In this document: positions 1 to 4,899 of the stretch, in pieces
Layout: every line of letters begins with the position of its first letter
Numbering within the stretch: the stretch's first letter is position 1
Assembly (NCBI GenBank): GCA_003096255.1
Contig: PIXS01000231.1
Span: 1-5,999 of the forward strand
DNA length: 5,999 bases
Direction of reading: 5' to 3'
From: Candidatus Bathyarchaeum sp.
GTDB lineage: Archaea > Thermoproteota > Bathyarchaeia > Bathyarchaeales > Bathyarchaeaceae
Program-made: the position numbers and the translations under genes
Notes under the pieces: generated by a model
The model's database searches: none
What the model saw: the letters and a program-made list of their open reading frames with translations, nothing else
What the model was told of the DNA's origin: nothing

Positions 1-36
1 GTCGATTATTGCTTTTATTGGATCTGTGGTTCCCAT
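1..36 (-). CDS. Possible N-terminus of a leftward gene, cut by the window edge
   Basis: An ATG at 36-34 opens a frame that stays open to the left edge and reads MGTTDPIKAIID. A purine-rich stretch on the minus strand (44-51) could act as a weak ribosome binding site. A TATA-like element at about 92-101 on the same strand would give a short leader. Only 12 codons are visible, so no family can be named. A second in-window ATG at 43-41 in another frame is also open to the edge, so both start and frame are uncertain. Confidence 0.35.
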   Translation of the reverse strand, partial: MGTTDPIKAIID

Positions 37-73
37 CCTGCATCTTCCCCCATGAGAATTATTGATTCTATTT

Positions 74-87
74 TTGGTTTAAACCAA
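74..87. promoter_or_regulatory. Perfect 14-bp palindrome, candidate operator
   Basis: TTGGTTTAAACCAA is a perfect inverted repeat with no spacer. It lies between two outward-facing genes. For the leftward gene it would fall between a TATA-like box (minus strand of 91-101) and the start codon at 36, where a repressor dimer could block transcription. The TTTAAA core might instead itself serve as an AT-rich promoter element. Operator function is inference. Confidence 0.4.
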
Positions 88-120
88 TTTGAGTATTTGT
101 AGCCTTTTCTGTGTTACATA

Positions 121-130
121 AGTATATAAC
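121..130 (+). promoter_or_regulatory. TATA-like box for the 63-aa gene
   Basis: The sequence AGTATATAAC resembles the archaeal TATA box. Transcription would start about 25 nt downstream, near 150, leaving a leader of about 50 nt before the ATG at 205. No clear purine-rich BRE precedes it, so support is moderate. Confidence 0.45.
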
Positions 131-204
131 ATTTGTTTGACAAATTGTGCAGAAAATCTAATCAGGTAAAAGACATAACAGAACAGTGAATGAAGTGACT
201 ATTC

Positions 205-396
205 ATGAGTGACCCCATAAAATTTTTTGAAACCAAACTGAAAAACATGAATCTAGGCGAGCTGCAGGCTTACAAGAAGCGTCTAGACGAAAACATACAA
301 CAGATGATCATGAAAACTGCACCCAACGAAAAGATAGCACCCCTCATACTCTACCGTGGCATACTGGAACACGAAATAAAAAACAGAAAAGGATAG
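205..396 (+). CDS. Hypothetical 63-aa helical protein
   Basis: This small protein has no family that I recognise. It is charged and predicted to be largely helical: an N-terminal amphipathic stretch (about residues 4-35, rich in Lys/Glu/Leu), a PNEKIAP turn at about 40-46, and a second helix (about 47-62). It has no Cys, no signal peptide and no membrane segment, so it is probably a cytoplasmic protein that works in a complex. The ATG is supported by GAAGTGA at 192-198, one mismatch from GGAGGTGA-type sites, with 6 nt spacing. A TATA-like box lies upstream at 121-130. It converges on purP with only 5 nt between stop codons. A real gene is more likely than chance because start signals and composition agree, but no homologue search was possible. 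Confidence 0.65.
   Translation: MSDPIKFFETKLKNMNLGELQAYKKRLDENIQQMIMKTAPNEKIAPLILYRGILEHEIKNRKG
374..391 (-). terminator. Oligo-T tract ending the hxlR-purP operon
   Basis: On the minus strand, 10-27 nt beyond the purP stop, the sequence is a pyrimidine run with six consecutive T residues. Archaeal RNA polymerase commonly terminates at such oligo-T tracts. It lies inside the 3' end of the convergent 63-aa gene. Confidence 0.45.
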
Positions 397-401
397 TGTA
401 G

Positions 402-1487
402 CTAGTAAACTAGTTTCGCTAGTTCGTTGTTTGCTTCCGCGTTTTTTATTTCTCGGGCGATTCTTCTGCCCATGTACATTCCTTCACCGTACTTCAGGTA
501 AGCGTAGGGAGATGTGCCGATGCCTACGTTGCTTCCTGCAACTATTCGGGCAGAAATCTCGAATGTGTATATTTTCATGTCGTCTGTGATGACCGTTTCT
601 AGGCAGAAAGGTCCGATGATTCCGGGAGAGGCAATCTCTTTGGAGATTTTAGCTACGTTGTCGCCCATTCTAAGATACTCTGGCAGTAGCGATTCTCTTG
701 CGACTATGGGAAAGTTGCCGACGACAGTGTATGTGGGGTTTACGTTGATTTCGAGTTGTTCGCTGGCTGGGATTTTTCCGATGCTGTCTACTGTGGTTTC
801 GTAGCGTCTGTCCATTCCCAGCAGTTCAACTTCGTTTGTGAGGGGCGAATAGAAGTATAGGGGATAAACGTTCACGCCAATGATGTATTCTTGGAAGTGG
901 ATGTTTTCCAAGTTTTCTTTGGTTATGTGCCCCCGCTTCAGCATATCCTCAGCTTTAGCGTGAAAGGCTTTGGGAGACTCTACCAGAAAGTAGCCCTTTC
1001 CACCCATTGCACCCGGAAACTTTGCGATAACCAAGCCTTCAATGTCTGATGGGTCATCAAAGATTCTGGGCAACCTTAATCCTGCTCGCTTCAGCCACTC
1101 CCGCTGCTTTTCCCTGTCTGTTTCCCAGTGGAGAAGTTCCCTGTTGCCGAACATGGGCACCTGAAGCCTGTCGATCATCTGGTCGGTTCCAACGTAGGCG
1201 TTGAAGGAGCCGTGGGGAACCAGAATAGTGTTTTCTTGCTTCAGTTTCTGCTGGACCTTGTCATCCAAAAGTTCGGCATAGTTTTTGATTGGGATAATTT
1301 GGTCTGCTAGGGGAAAGCGTTTGTACATAATTTCGTTTTCTTTTTTGCAGACACAAACTGTGTTGAAGCCTTCCTCTTTTGCTCCCTTGAATATGTTAAG
1401 GGCAGAGTGGGAGCCGATGGTGCCTACCGTGATTTTTTGTTGGTCATACTCGCTTAGGATTGCGTCTATTTCGCTTTTTGTTATCAC
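402..1487 (-). CDS. purP: FAICAR synthetase (formate-dependent), PurP
   Basis: PurP catalyses step 9 of archaeal purine synthesis in the cytoplasm: AICAR + formate + ATP gives FAICAR + ADP + Pi, replacing the folate-dependent PurH transformylase. The 361-aa length is normal. Visible family signatures are GSHSAL at residues 25-30, VPHGSF at 90-95, the ATP-grasp glycine-rich loop AKFPGAMGGKGYF at 155-167, QEYIIG at 199-204, an LLGMDRRYE segment at about 222-230, and an FEISARI metal/ATP-binding strand at 309-315. The start is GTG at 1487, overlapping the upstream purP-like stop as GTGA. GAGATGAT at 1494-1501, 6 nt upstream, is a near-consensus ribosome binding site. It is the last gene of a three-gene operon behind an HxlR-family regulator. 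All expected nucleotide-binding features are intact, so this copy is probably the active enzyme. Confidence 0.93.
   Translation of the reverse strand: MITKSEIDAILSEYDQQKITVGTIGSHSALNIFKGAKEEGFNTVCVCKKENEIMYKRFPLADQIIPIKNYAELLDDKVQQKLKQENTILVPHGSFNAYVGTDQMIDRLQVPMFGNRELLHWETDREKQREWLKRAGLRLPRIFDDPSDIEGLVIAKFPGAMGGKGYFLVESPKAFHAKAEDMLKRGHITKENLENIHFQEYIIGVNVYPLYFYSPLTNEVELLGMDRRYETTVDSIGKIPASEQLEINVNPTYTVVGNFPIVARESLLPEYLRMGDNVAKISKEIASPGIIGPFCLETVITDDMKIYTFEISARIVAGSNVGIGTSPYAYLKYGEGMYMGRRIAREIKNAEANNELAKLVY
408..453 (+). terminator. Hairpin plus T-rich tract after the 63-aa gene
   Basis: AACTAG (408-413) and CTAGTT (419-424) form a perfect 6-bp stem with a 5-nt loop, 11 nt after the 63-aa stop. 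A T-rich stretch follows at 441-453. The elements lie within the last codons of convergent purP, so the repeats may be partly coding coincidence. Confidence 0.35.
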
Positions 1488-2581
1488 GTGACTATCATCT
1501 CAAGCTTGTTTTCGGAAACAGCTTTCTTGATTTCCATAGCACACCTTCTGCCTGGACCAACCTCTTTTCCATACTTGTATTTCATGTAAGGAGAAGTAGG
1601 CTCCACGCAGGGACAGCCAGGGATTCTTGGGCTCACATCAAAAATGTAAAACTCCAAATTCTTGTTCACGGCACCTTGCAACGCGAACAATCCGATTATG
1701 CCTGGCGGATACTCTTTTTTGCAGGTTTCAACAAATTTTTCGCCTGCGTCAAGAATTTTTTCTATTTGGGATTCTCGCATGGTTGCGCCCATGTGTCCGA
1801 TTTCCACGTTTTGTGTGGCAATTTTTGCTTCTAGTTGTTCGTCGGCTGGCAGGTCTAGTACTCCGTCTAGGCTTGTTTGGATTCTTCTGTCAAAGCCGAG
1901 GAGGTCTATTTCGTCGGTTATTGGGGACCAGAAGTAGTTGGCGTTGAATTTTGCGCCTACGATATACTCTTCTATGATTGCTTCTTTGAGGTCTTCACGA
2001 GCAATTATGCCTTTTTGTATTCTGTCTTCTGCTCTTTTCTTGAATTCCTCGGGGGATGAGGCATAGAAGAAGGCGCGTTCTATGCTTCTTGTTTTCTCAG
2101 GAACTTTGACTATTGCTAGTCTGTCGATTTCTTCTGGTGACTTGAAAATTTTTGGCAGATTCAGTCCTGCCCGTACGATTAGGTCGTATTGGTTGTTGGG
2201 GACGTTTCTTTCTTCGCTTCTGAGCATGAACCTGTTCCCTAGGAGGGGAACCTTGAATTTTTGTTCGATGTTGTCGTAGCCTGTGTAGACTGAGAATGAC
2301 CTGTTTGGCACAAAAATTGTGTTTAGTTGCCGCAGCTTCTCCTGGTTCTCTTCCTTGACCAGGTCAACGAACTTGTCCAGCAGCAGCACATGGTCGAAGA
2401 GGTTTCGGTAGTGTTTCATGTAGGTTTTTTCTCTGCCTTTCTGGCAAATGACAACTACTTCGAAGCCTTCTTGTTTGGCGCCATGGCCCATTTCTAGGGC
2501 AGAGTGTGACCCAAGGACTCCTATTTTGACTCCCTTGGGGTTATAGTCTGACAAAATTTCTTGAATTTGTTCACGTTTCAT
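1484..2581 (-). CDS. PurP-like paralogue with degenerate ATP-grasp loop
   Basis: This 365-aa protein aligns end to end with the downstream PurP: GSHSALE (24-30), VPNRSF (91-96, versus VPHGSF), EEYIVG (204-209), LLGFDRR (227-233), PPGIIG (292-297) and DVSPRI (315-320). The glycine-rich ATP-grasp loop is not conserved: the PGAMGGKGY of PurP is replaced by PEKTRSIERA at about 161-170, and the PHG histidine is Asn. A CPC pair occurs at 323-325. PurP paralogues without proven FAICAR synthetase activity are known in several archaea, and this belongs with them. It may bind a different substrate or partner the active PurP. The ATG overlaps the regulator stop (ATGA), with GGTGA at 2588-2592 as ribosome binding site. 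Family membership is clear; activity is not. Confidence 0.85.
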   Translation of the reverse strand: MKREQIQEILSDYNPKGVKIGVLGSHSALEMGHGAKQEGFEVVVICQKGREKTYMKHYRNLFDHVLLLDKFVDLVKEENQEKLRQLNTIFVPNRSFSVYTGYDNIEQKFKVPLLGNRFMLRSEERNVPNNQYDLIVRAGLNLPKIFKSPEEIDRLAIVKVPEKTRSIERAFFYASSPEEFKKRAEDRIQKGIIAREDLKEAIIEEYIVGAKFNANYFWSPITDEIDLLGFDRRIQTSLDGVLDLPADEQLEAKIATQNVEIGHMGATMRESQIEKILDAGEKFVETCKKEYPPGIIGLFALQGAVNKNLEFYIFDVSPRIPGCPCVEPTSPYMKYKYGKEVGPGRRCAMEIKKAVSENKLEMIVT

Positions 2582-2976
2582 CGTTTTTCACCCAAATCTA
2601 CTTTGTAGCGTGTGCGCGTTTGTGGAGGACAGTTCTCGCACCGCTCTTTGTTTACGTGTTCTCTGTTTGCAGTCCATTCCAGAAGAGGTATAATAGATTT
2701 TCTGAGTTCTGTGCCGTCCTTTGTTAAGGAGTATTCAACTCGTGGAGGTATCTCGGCAAAGGATTCCCGGCTGATTAAGCCTTCTGCTTGAAGGTCTTTT
2801 AGGGTGTCTGACAGGGTTTTTGGGCTTATGCCTCGTAGGGTTTCCATTATTTGGTTGAATCTTAGTCGTTCGTTGTTGCCGAGGGTGTTGATGATTAGGA
2901 GTGCCCATTTTTTGCTGATTAGGTCGATGATGCCTTTTAGGGGGCAGATGCAGGTTTGTTCGGTTTCTCCGCACAT
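2578..2976 (-). CDS. HxlR-family winged-helix transcriptional regulator
   Basis: This 132-aa protein has the HxlR (DUF24, MarR-related) pattern: a conserved N-terminal Cys in CPLKG (C11), SKKWALLIINTL (21-32), the LRFNQIMETLRGISPKTLSDTLKDL recognition-helix region (38-62), and a wing of EIPPRVEYSLTKDG (75-88). Such proteins act as dimers on inverted repeats, and several Bacillus members sense electrophiles or oxidants through the N-terminal Cys. Extra cysteines are at 2 and 9, and a CENC motif lies near the C-terminus (113-116), which suggests thiol or metal sensing; that is inference. It is the first gene of an operon with two purP-type genes (4-nt overlap) and is divergent from a Cys-rich mini-protein. 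The ATG at 2976 gives full family length, though its ribosome binding site is weak. Confidence 0.9.
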   Translation of the reverse strand: MCGETEQTCICPLKGIIDLISKKWALLIINTLGNNERLRFNQIMETLRGISPKTLSDTLKDLQAEGLISRESFAEIPPRVEYSLTKDGTELRKSIIPLLEWTANREHVNKERCENCPPQTRTRYKVDLGEKR

Positions 2977-2996
2977 GGTGACCGCTTTCTTGGGAG

Positions 2997-3027
2997 ATAG
3001 TGACTATTTCACTATAAACTTGATAGT
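2997..3027. promoter_or_regulatory. Candidate HxlR operator: four ATAGT/ACTAT half-sites
   Basis: Two inverted repeats lie side by side: ATAGT-G-ACTAT at 2997-3007 and ACTAT-N7-ATAGT at 3011-3027. The second has the spacing of sites bound by Bacillus HxlR/DUF24 proteins such as YodB (TACT-N7-AGTA). The repeats lie just next to the TATA-like box at 3027-3034, on the regulator side. They would cover the expected start of the regulator transcript and sit just upstream of the mini-protein promoter. Autoregulation and shared control are inferred from this layout. Confidence 0.6.
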
Positions 3028-3034
3028 TTAAATA
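3027..3034. promoter_or_regulatory. TATA-like box shared by divergent genes
   Basis: TTTAAATA is close to the archaeal TATA consensus and its core is self-complementary, so it could serve both directions. Rightward, transcription would begin near 3056, giving a leader of about 28 nt before the ATG at 3084. Leftward, it would begin near 3004, also about 28 nt before the regulator ATG at 2976. Confidence 0.55.
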
Positions 3035-3066
3035 CTTTACTTTGTATAGCATCAGGGTGTTGGAGC

Positions 3067-3074
3067 GGAGGTGA
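3067..3074 (+). promoter_or_regulatory. Full-consensus ribosome binding site
   Basis: GGAGGTGA matches the archaeal anti-Shine-Dalgarno complement over 8 nt and lies 9 nt before the ATG at 3084. This fixes the start of the 55-aa gene and argues strongly that it is translated. It also shows that the GTG within the site (3071) is not the start. Confidence 0.8.
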
Positions 3075-3083
3075 ACAAACAAC

Positions 3084-3251
3084 ATGACCGGAGACTGTTG
3101 CTGCGGAGGCGGAGACTGCCATGACCACGGACACGGACCCAGAAGAATGCTAACCAAAGAAGAAAAACTTGCAAAACTCAAGACCTACAAAGAAGAACTG
3201 AAAAAAGAACTTGCAGCCGTAGATGAAGCCATAGAACAACTCAGCAAATAA
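3084..3251 (+). CDS. 55-aa Cys/His-rich mini-protein with coiled-coil tail
   Basis: The protein has two parts. Residues 1-19 hold a dense metal- or thiol-ligand head, CCCGGGDCHDHGHG (5-18), with four Cys and three His positions close together. Residues 22-55 form a charged amphipathic helix (KEEKLAKLKTYKEELKKELAAVDEAIEQL) with heptad-like leucines, probably a coiled coil. Short proteins with a Cys/His head and a coiled-coil tail are familiar in archaeal genomes but have no assigned function I can name. A perfect GGAGGTGA site and a TATA-like box support expression. It is divergent from the HxlR regulator and shares its putative operator, so it may be a target. Roles in metal or thiol buffering are inference. 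Confidence 0.82.
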   Translation: MTGDCCCGGGDCHDHGHGPRRMLTKEEKLAKLKTYKEELKKELAAVDEAIEQLSK

Positions 3252-3276
3252 AAGCAAAACTGAGTAATCACCCAAC

Positions 3277-3297
3277 TTTCTATTTTTTCCATTTTCT
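3277..3297 (+). terminator. T-rich terminator after the mini-protein
   Basis: A pyrimidine-rich stretch with a run of six T and further T clusters begins 26 nt after the stop codon at 3251 and ends before the tRNA promoter. This fits oligo-T termination in archaea. Confidence 0.5.
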
Positions 3298-3328
3298 AAA
3301 CAAACACGGCGTTTTGTTGGTTTGAAAC

Positions 3329-3342
3329 GAAACGCATAAATT
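3329..3342 (+). promoter_or_regulatory. Promoter of the tRNA-Tyr gene (BRE plus TATA)
   Basis: A purine-rich CGAAACG precedes CATAAATT at 3335-3342, matching the archaeal BRE/TATA layout. Its centre is about 30 nt before the mature tRNA 5' end at 3369, so transcription would start a few nt upstream of the tRNA and leave a short 5' leader for RNase P. Confidence 0.6.
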
Positions 3343-3399
3343 GTGATTTTCACGTTGATATGGTCTGTCGGGAGGTAGCTCAGCTTGGTAGAGCTTCCG

Positions 3400-3429
3400 A
3401 GCCAGCCGCACATCGGGGCTGACGGAGAC
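3400..3429 (+). other. tRNA intron 1 (30 nt, non-canonical position 30/31)
   Basis: The intron sits inside the anticodon stem, after G30. Its bulge-helix-bulge fold can be written out. The central helix is CTTC (3394-3397) with GGAG (3424-3427), containing one G-T wobble. The bulges are CG|A (3398-3400) and AC|G (3428-3430), cut after the second base. The intron helix is GCCAGCC (3401-3407) with GGCTGAC (3417-3423) and has one C-A mismatch. Cutting here is what makes a perfect 5-bp anticodon stem. Confidence 0.85.
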
Positions 3430-3436
3430 GCTGTAG

Positions 3437-3484
3437 ACGTCTACCAGTATGGTGGGCATCATTTAGCCTATCAAGCGTACAGAC
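3437..3484 (+). other. tRNA intron 2 (48 nt, canonical position 37/38)
   Basis: The intron follows G37 of the anticodon loop. The central helix is CTGT (3431-3434) with ACAG (3479-3482), a perfect match in which anticodon bases pair with the intron 3' part. The 3' bulge is AC|A (3483-3485). The 5' bulge AG|A may be shortened because A3437 can pair with T3478. Inside, CTACC/GGTGG (3441-3445 with 3451-3455) forms a further hairpin. Confidence 0.85.
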
Positions 3485-3617
3485 ACCGGACTGTCGCAGG
3501 TTCAAATCCCGCCCTCCCGACCACACACTACTTAATGTAAATCTGGCAACTGCACCAACTTGGGCAGAAATAAAGCCGCATATTTGGAGCCTAATAGCAG
3601 CAGATTGTTGAAAACAG

Positions 3618-3637
3618 TATTTTTTCTGAATTTTTCT
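3618..3637 (+). terminator. T-rich tract downstream of tRNA-Tyr
   Basis: Two runs of five to six T lie about 100 nt after the tRNA 3' end. They are the first strong oligo-T signal on this strand after the tRNA and may end its transcript before the convergent flavodoxin gene. The rest of 3524-3646 shows no other feature I can support. Confidence 0.3.
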
Positions 3638-3646
3638 CGCACAGCA

Positions 3647-4210
3647 CTAGTTGATTTTTTGGGCGACGTCTTTTGCCCAGCTGCGTATGACGTTTGGGTC
3701 TCTTGTGTCGTATAGTCCAGGCTCTGTTTCTGGGACGCCAGCTGCTTCTAGTTGTGGCTTAACCGCAGACAACGTTTTCCTGAAGAACCACCCCATCTTA
3801 TTGAAGTTGTAGACGCCTCCAAACAAGCCATATGCGATGGGCGTTAGGTTGTATTTGGCGGCTTTTCCCTCAAGATGAGTTGTTCGGGCATACTCAAGCT
3901 CCGTTTCCACGTCCGTCTTCTCGTCTAGGGGATATTTTGCTCCGCAGCAGATGAAGAGGACAGTCTTTTTGTTTGCCAGCTCCTTCTGAAACTTGCTAAG
4001 AAACTTTTCAGGCTCTTTTGTCCATTTCTTTATTTTGATGCCGCTGCCTACAAGCACAAGGTCGTAGTCGCTGATGTCCTTGACTTTTTCGTCCTTGAGA
4101 TTGACTACTTTGACGTCTAATCCCTCATCACGGAACACGTCAGCGATGTCGTTTGCGGTCATTTCTGTTGCCCCATAGCGGGTGCCATAAACAATCAAAG
4201 CCTTAGCCAT
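3647..4210 (-). CDS. Flavodoxin-domain protein, HemG-like
   Basis: This 187-aa cytoplasmic protein has a flavodoxin fold that should bind FMN and carry electrons. The FMN-phosphate loop is YGTRYGATE at 8-16, following the first strand ALIVYG. Strand DLVLVGSGIKIKKW (50-63) is the next flavin-loop region, VLFICCGAKYP (84-94) follows, and GLFGGVYNFNKMGWF (128-142) with a late DTRDPNVIRSWAKDVA (168-183) resemble the Flavodoxin_5/HemG group. HemG itself oxidises protoporphyrinogen IX with quinone, but archaeal relatives need not, and no heme genes are seen here. The ATG follows AGAGGG by 8 nt. It lies 44 nt after the methyltransferase stop, probably the last gene of the transporter cluster, so an electron-supply role there is conceivable. 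Confidence 0.85.
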   Translation of the reverse strand: MAKALIVYGTRYGATEMTANDIADVFRDEGLDVKVVNLKDEKVKDISDYDLVLVGSGIKIKKWTKEPEKFLSKFQKELANKKTVLFICCGAKYPLDEKTDVETELEYARTTHLEGKAAKYNLTPIAYGLFGGVYNFNKMGWFFRKTLSAVKPQLEAAGVPETEPGLYDTRDPNVIRSWAKDVAQKIN

Positions 4211-4254
4211 AACACATTCCCTCTAAGGATACGTCAATCAGCAACTGAACTTAT

Positions 4255-4899
4255 TTACTTTGTGATAACCTTACGGGCAATGCACAAGTAGCATCCAGGC
4301 TCATCTTTGATGCTGATTCCCGAAAAACCTGCATTCTCCAGTAGCTCTTCCATTTTAGCCATTTCAGGCAACATATCATGGCACACAGATGAAGCGGCGT
4401 TTTTGTGATGTGTCTTAATTTCTTCGCTGCTGAGGGCATGAGCGATAATCAGGGCGCCAGCAGGTTTCAACAGGTAATTGATGTTCTGCAAAACTTTCTC
4501 TTTATTCTCCAGATGGGGGAACACTCCAAAACAGACAACAGCATCAAAAGATTCTGGCGAGAAAACATTTTTTTCGATGTCCCCAACTTCCACAACGACA
4601 TTCTCTAAGTGTCCATACTTGGTTTTACATGCCTGAACCATATTTTCTGAGAAGTCGATAGCAGTAACTGACCCAGATAATCCAACTTCTTTGACCAAAT
4701 AGGGAATCAGGACGCCAGTGCCGGTGCCCACATCCAAGACTTTCTGTCCAGCTCCTAGACCTAACTGGGGAACAAGCTTCTCCAAAAAAGAGGCAAGGCT
4801 GGGAGTGCAGAACCTTTCGTCCCAGATTTCTGCCGCCTTGTCAAAGAATTCTTTCTTACTCAATTTTTGGGTTTCCTCATTTTCTTTTAGCTCTGGCAT
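4255..4899 (-). CDS. Class I SAM-dependent methyltransferase
   Basis: This 214-aa protein has the Rossmann methyltransferase order: motif I VLDVGTGTG (54-62), the acidic residue binding the SAM ribose in AIDFS (D82), GDI (106-108), a VVCFGVFPHL segment (121-130), and LLKPAGALIIAH (143-154). The C-terminal part carries EIKTHHKNAASSVCHDMLP (160-178), a His- and Cys-containing stretch of unknown role. The substrate cannot be named. I placed the start at ATG 4899, 23 nt inside the upstream gene, because extending to 4932 would lengthen the overlap and give an unusual MWLLQCWQC head. A TTG at 4863 with TGAGGA 10 nt upstream is a good alternative. Coupling to the binding-protein gene suggests a transport-linked methylation, which is inference. 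Confidence 0.85.
   Translation of the reverse strand: MPELKENEETQKLSKKEFFDKAAEIWDERFCTPSLASFLEKLVPQLGLGAGQKVLDVGTGTGVLIPYLVKEVGLSGSVTAIDFSENMVQACKTKYGHLENVVVEVGDIEKNVFSPESFDAVVCFGVFPHLENKEKVLQNINYLLKPAGALIIAHALSSEEIKTHHKNAASSVCHDMLPEMAKMEELLENAGFSGISIKDEPGCYLCIARKVITK

Larger units (their letters stand above)
3369..3523 (+). tRNA. tRNA-Tyr(GTA) with two introns and encoded CCA
   Basis: Removing 3400-3429 and 3437-3484 leaves a 77-nt tRNA, CCA included. The acceptor is CGGGAGG (3369-3375) with CCTCCCG (3513-3519), A73 and encoded CCA at 3521-3523. The D stem is GCTC/GAGC with a GG-containing loop. The anticodon stem is TCCGG/CCGGA, perfect only after splicing, and the loop is CTGTAGA with anticodon GTA. 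The variable loop is 5 nt and the T loop is TTCAAAT. C1-G72 with A73 is the known identity set of archaeal tRNA-Tyr, agreeing with the anticodon. Exons are 3369-3399, 3430-3436 (only 7 nt, G31 to G37) and 3485-3523. The T stem has one A51-C63 mismatch. Splicing would need the tRNA endonuclease and RtcB ligase. Confidence 0.92.

Noticed and set aside
514..2279. Several rightward ORFs of 60-124 aa
   Set aside because: They are antisense to the two purP-type genes, have no start signals, and show no recognisable domain.
2735..3181. 148-aa leftward ORF
   Set aside because: It overlaps the HxlR gene in another frame, crosses its promoter, and is rich in Pro/Gln/Arg/His, typical of an out-of-frame shadow.
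3426..3442. AGACG/CGTCT as the real anticodon stem of tRNA-Tyr
   Set aside because: Using it would leave introns ending between the D stem and anticodon stem and near the variable loop without good bulge-helix-bulge pairing; the TCCGG/CCGGA stem fits both splice motifs.
3150..3462. Two leftward ORFs (87 and 60 aa) across the tRNA region
   Set aside because: They run antisense through the tRNA, its promoter and the mini-protein, and contain low-complexity Phe/Lys runs.
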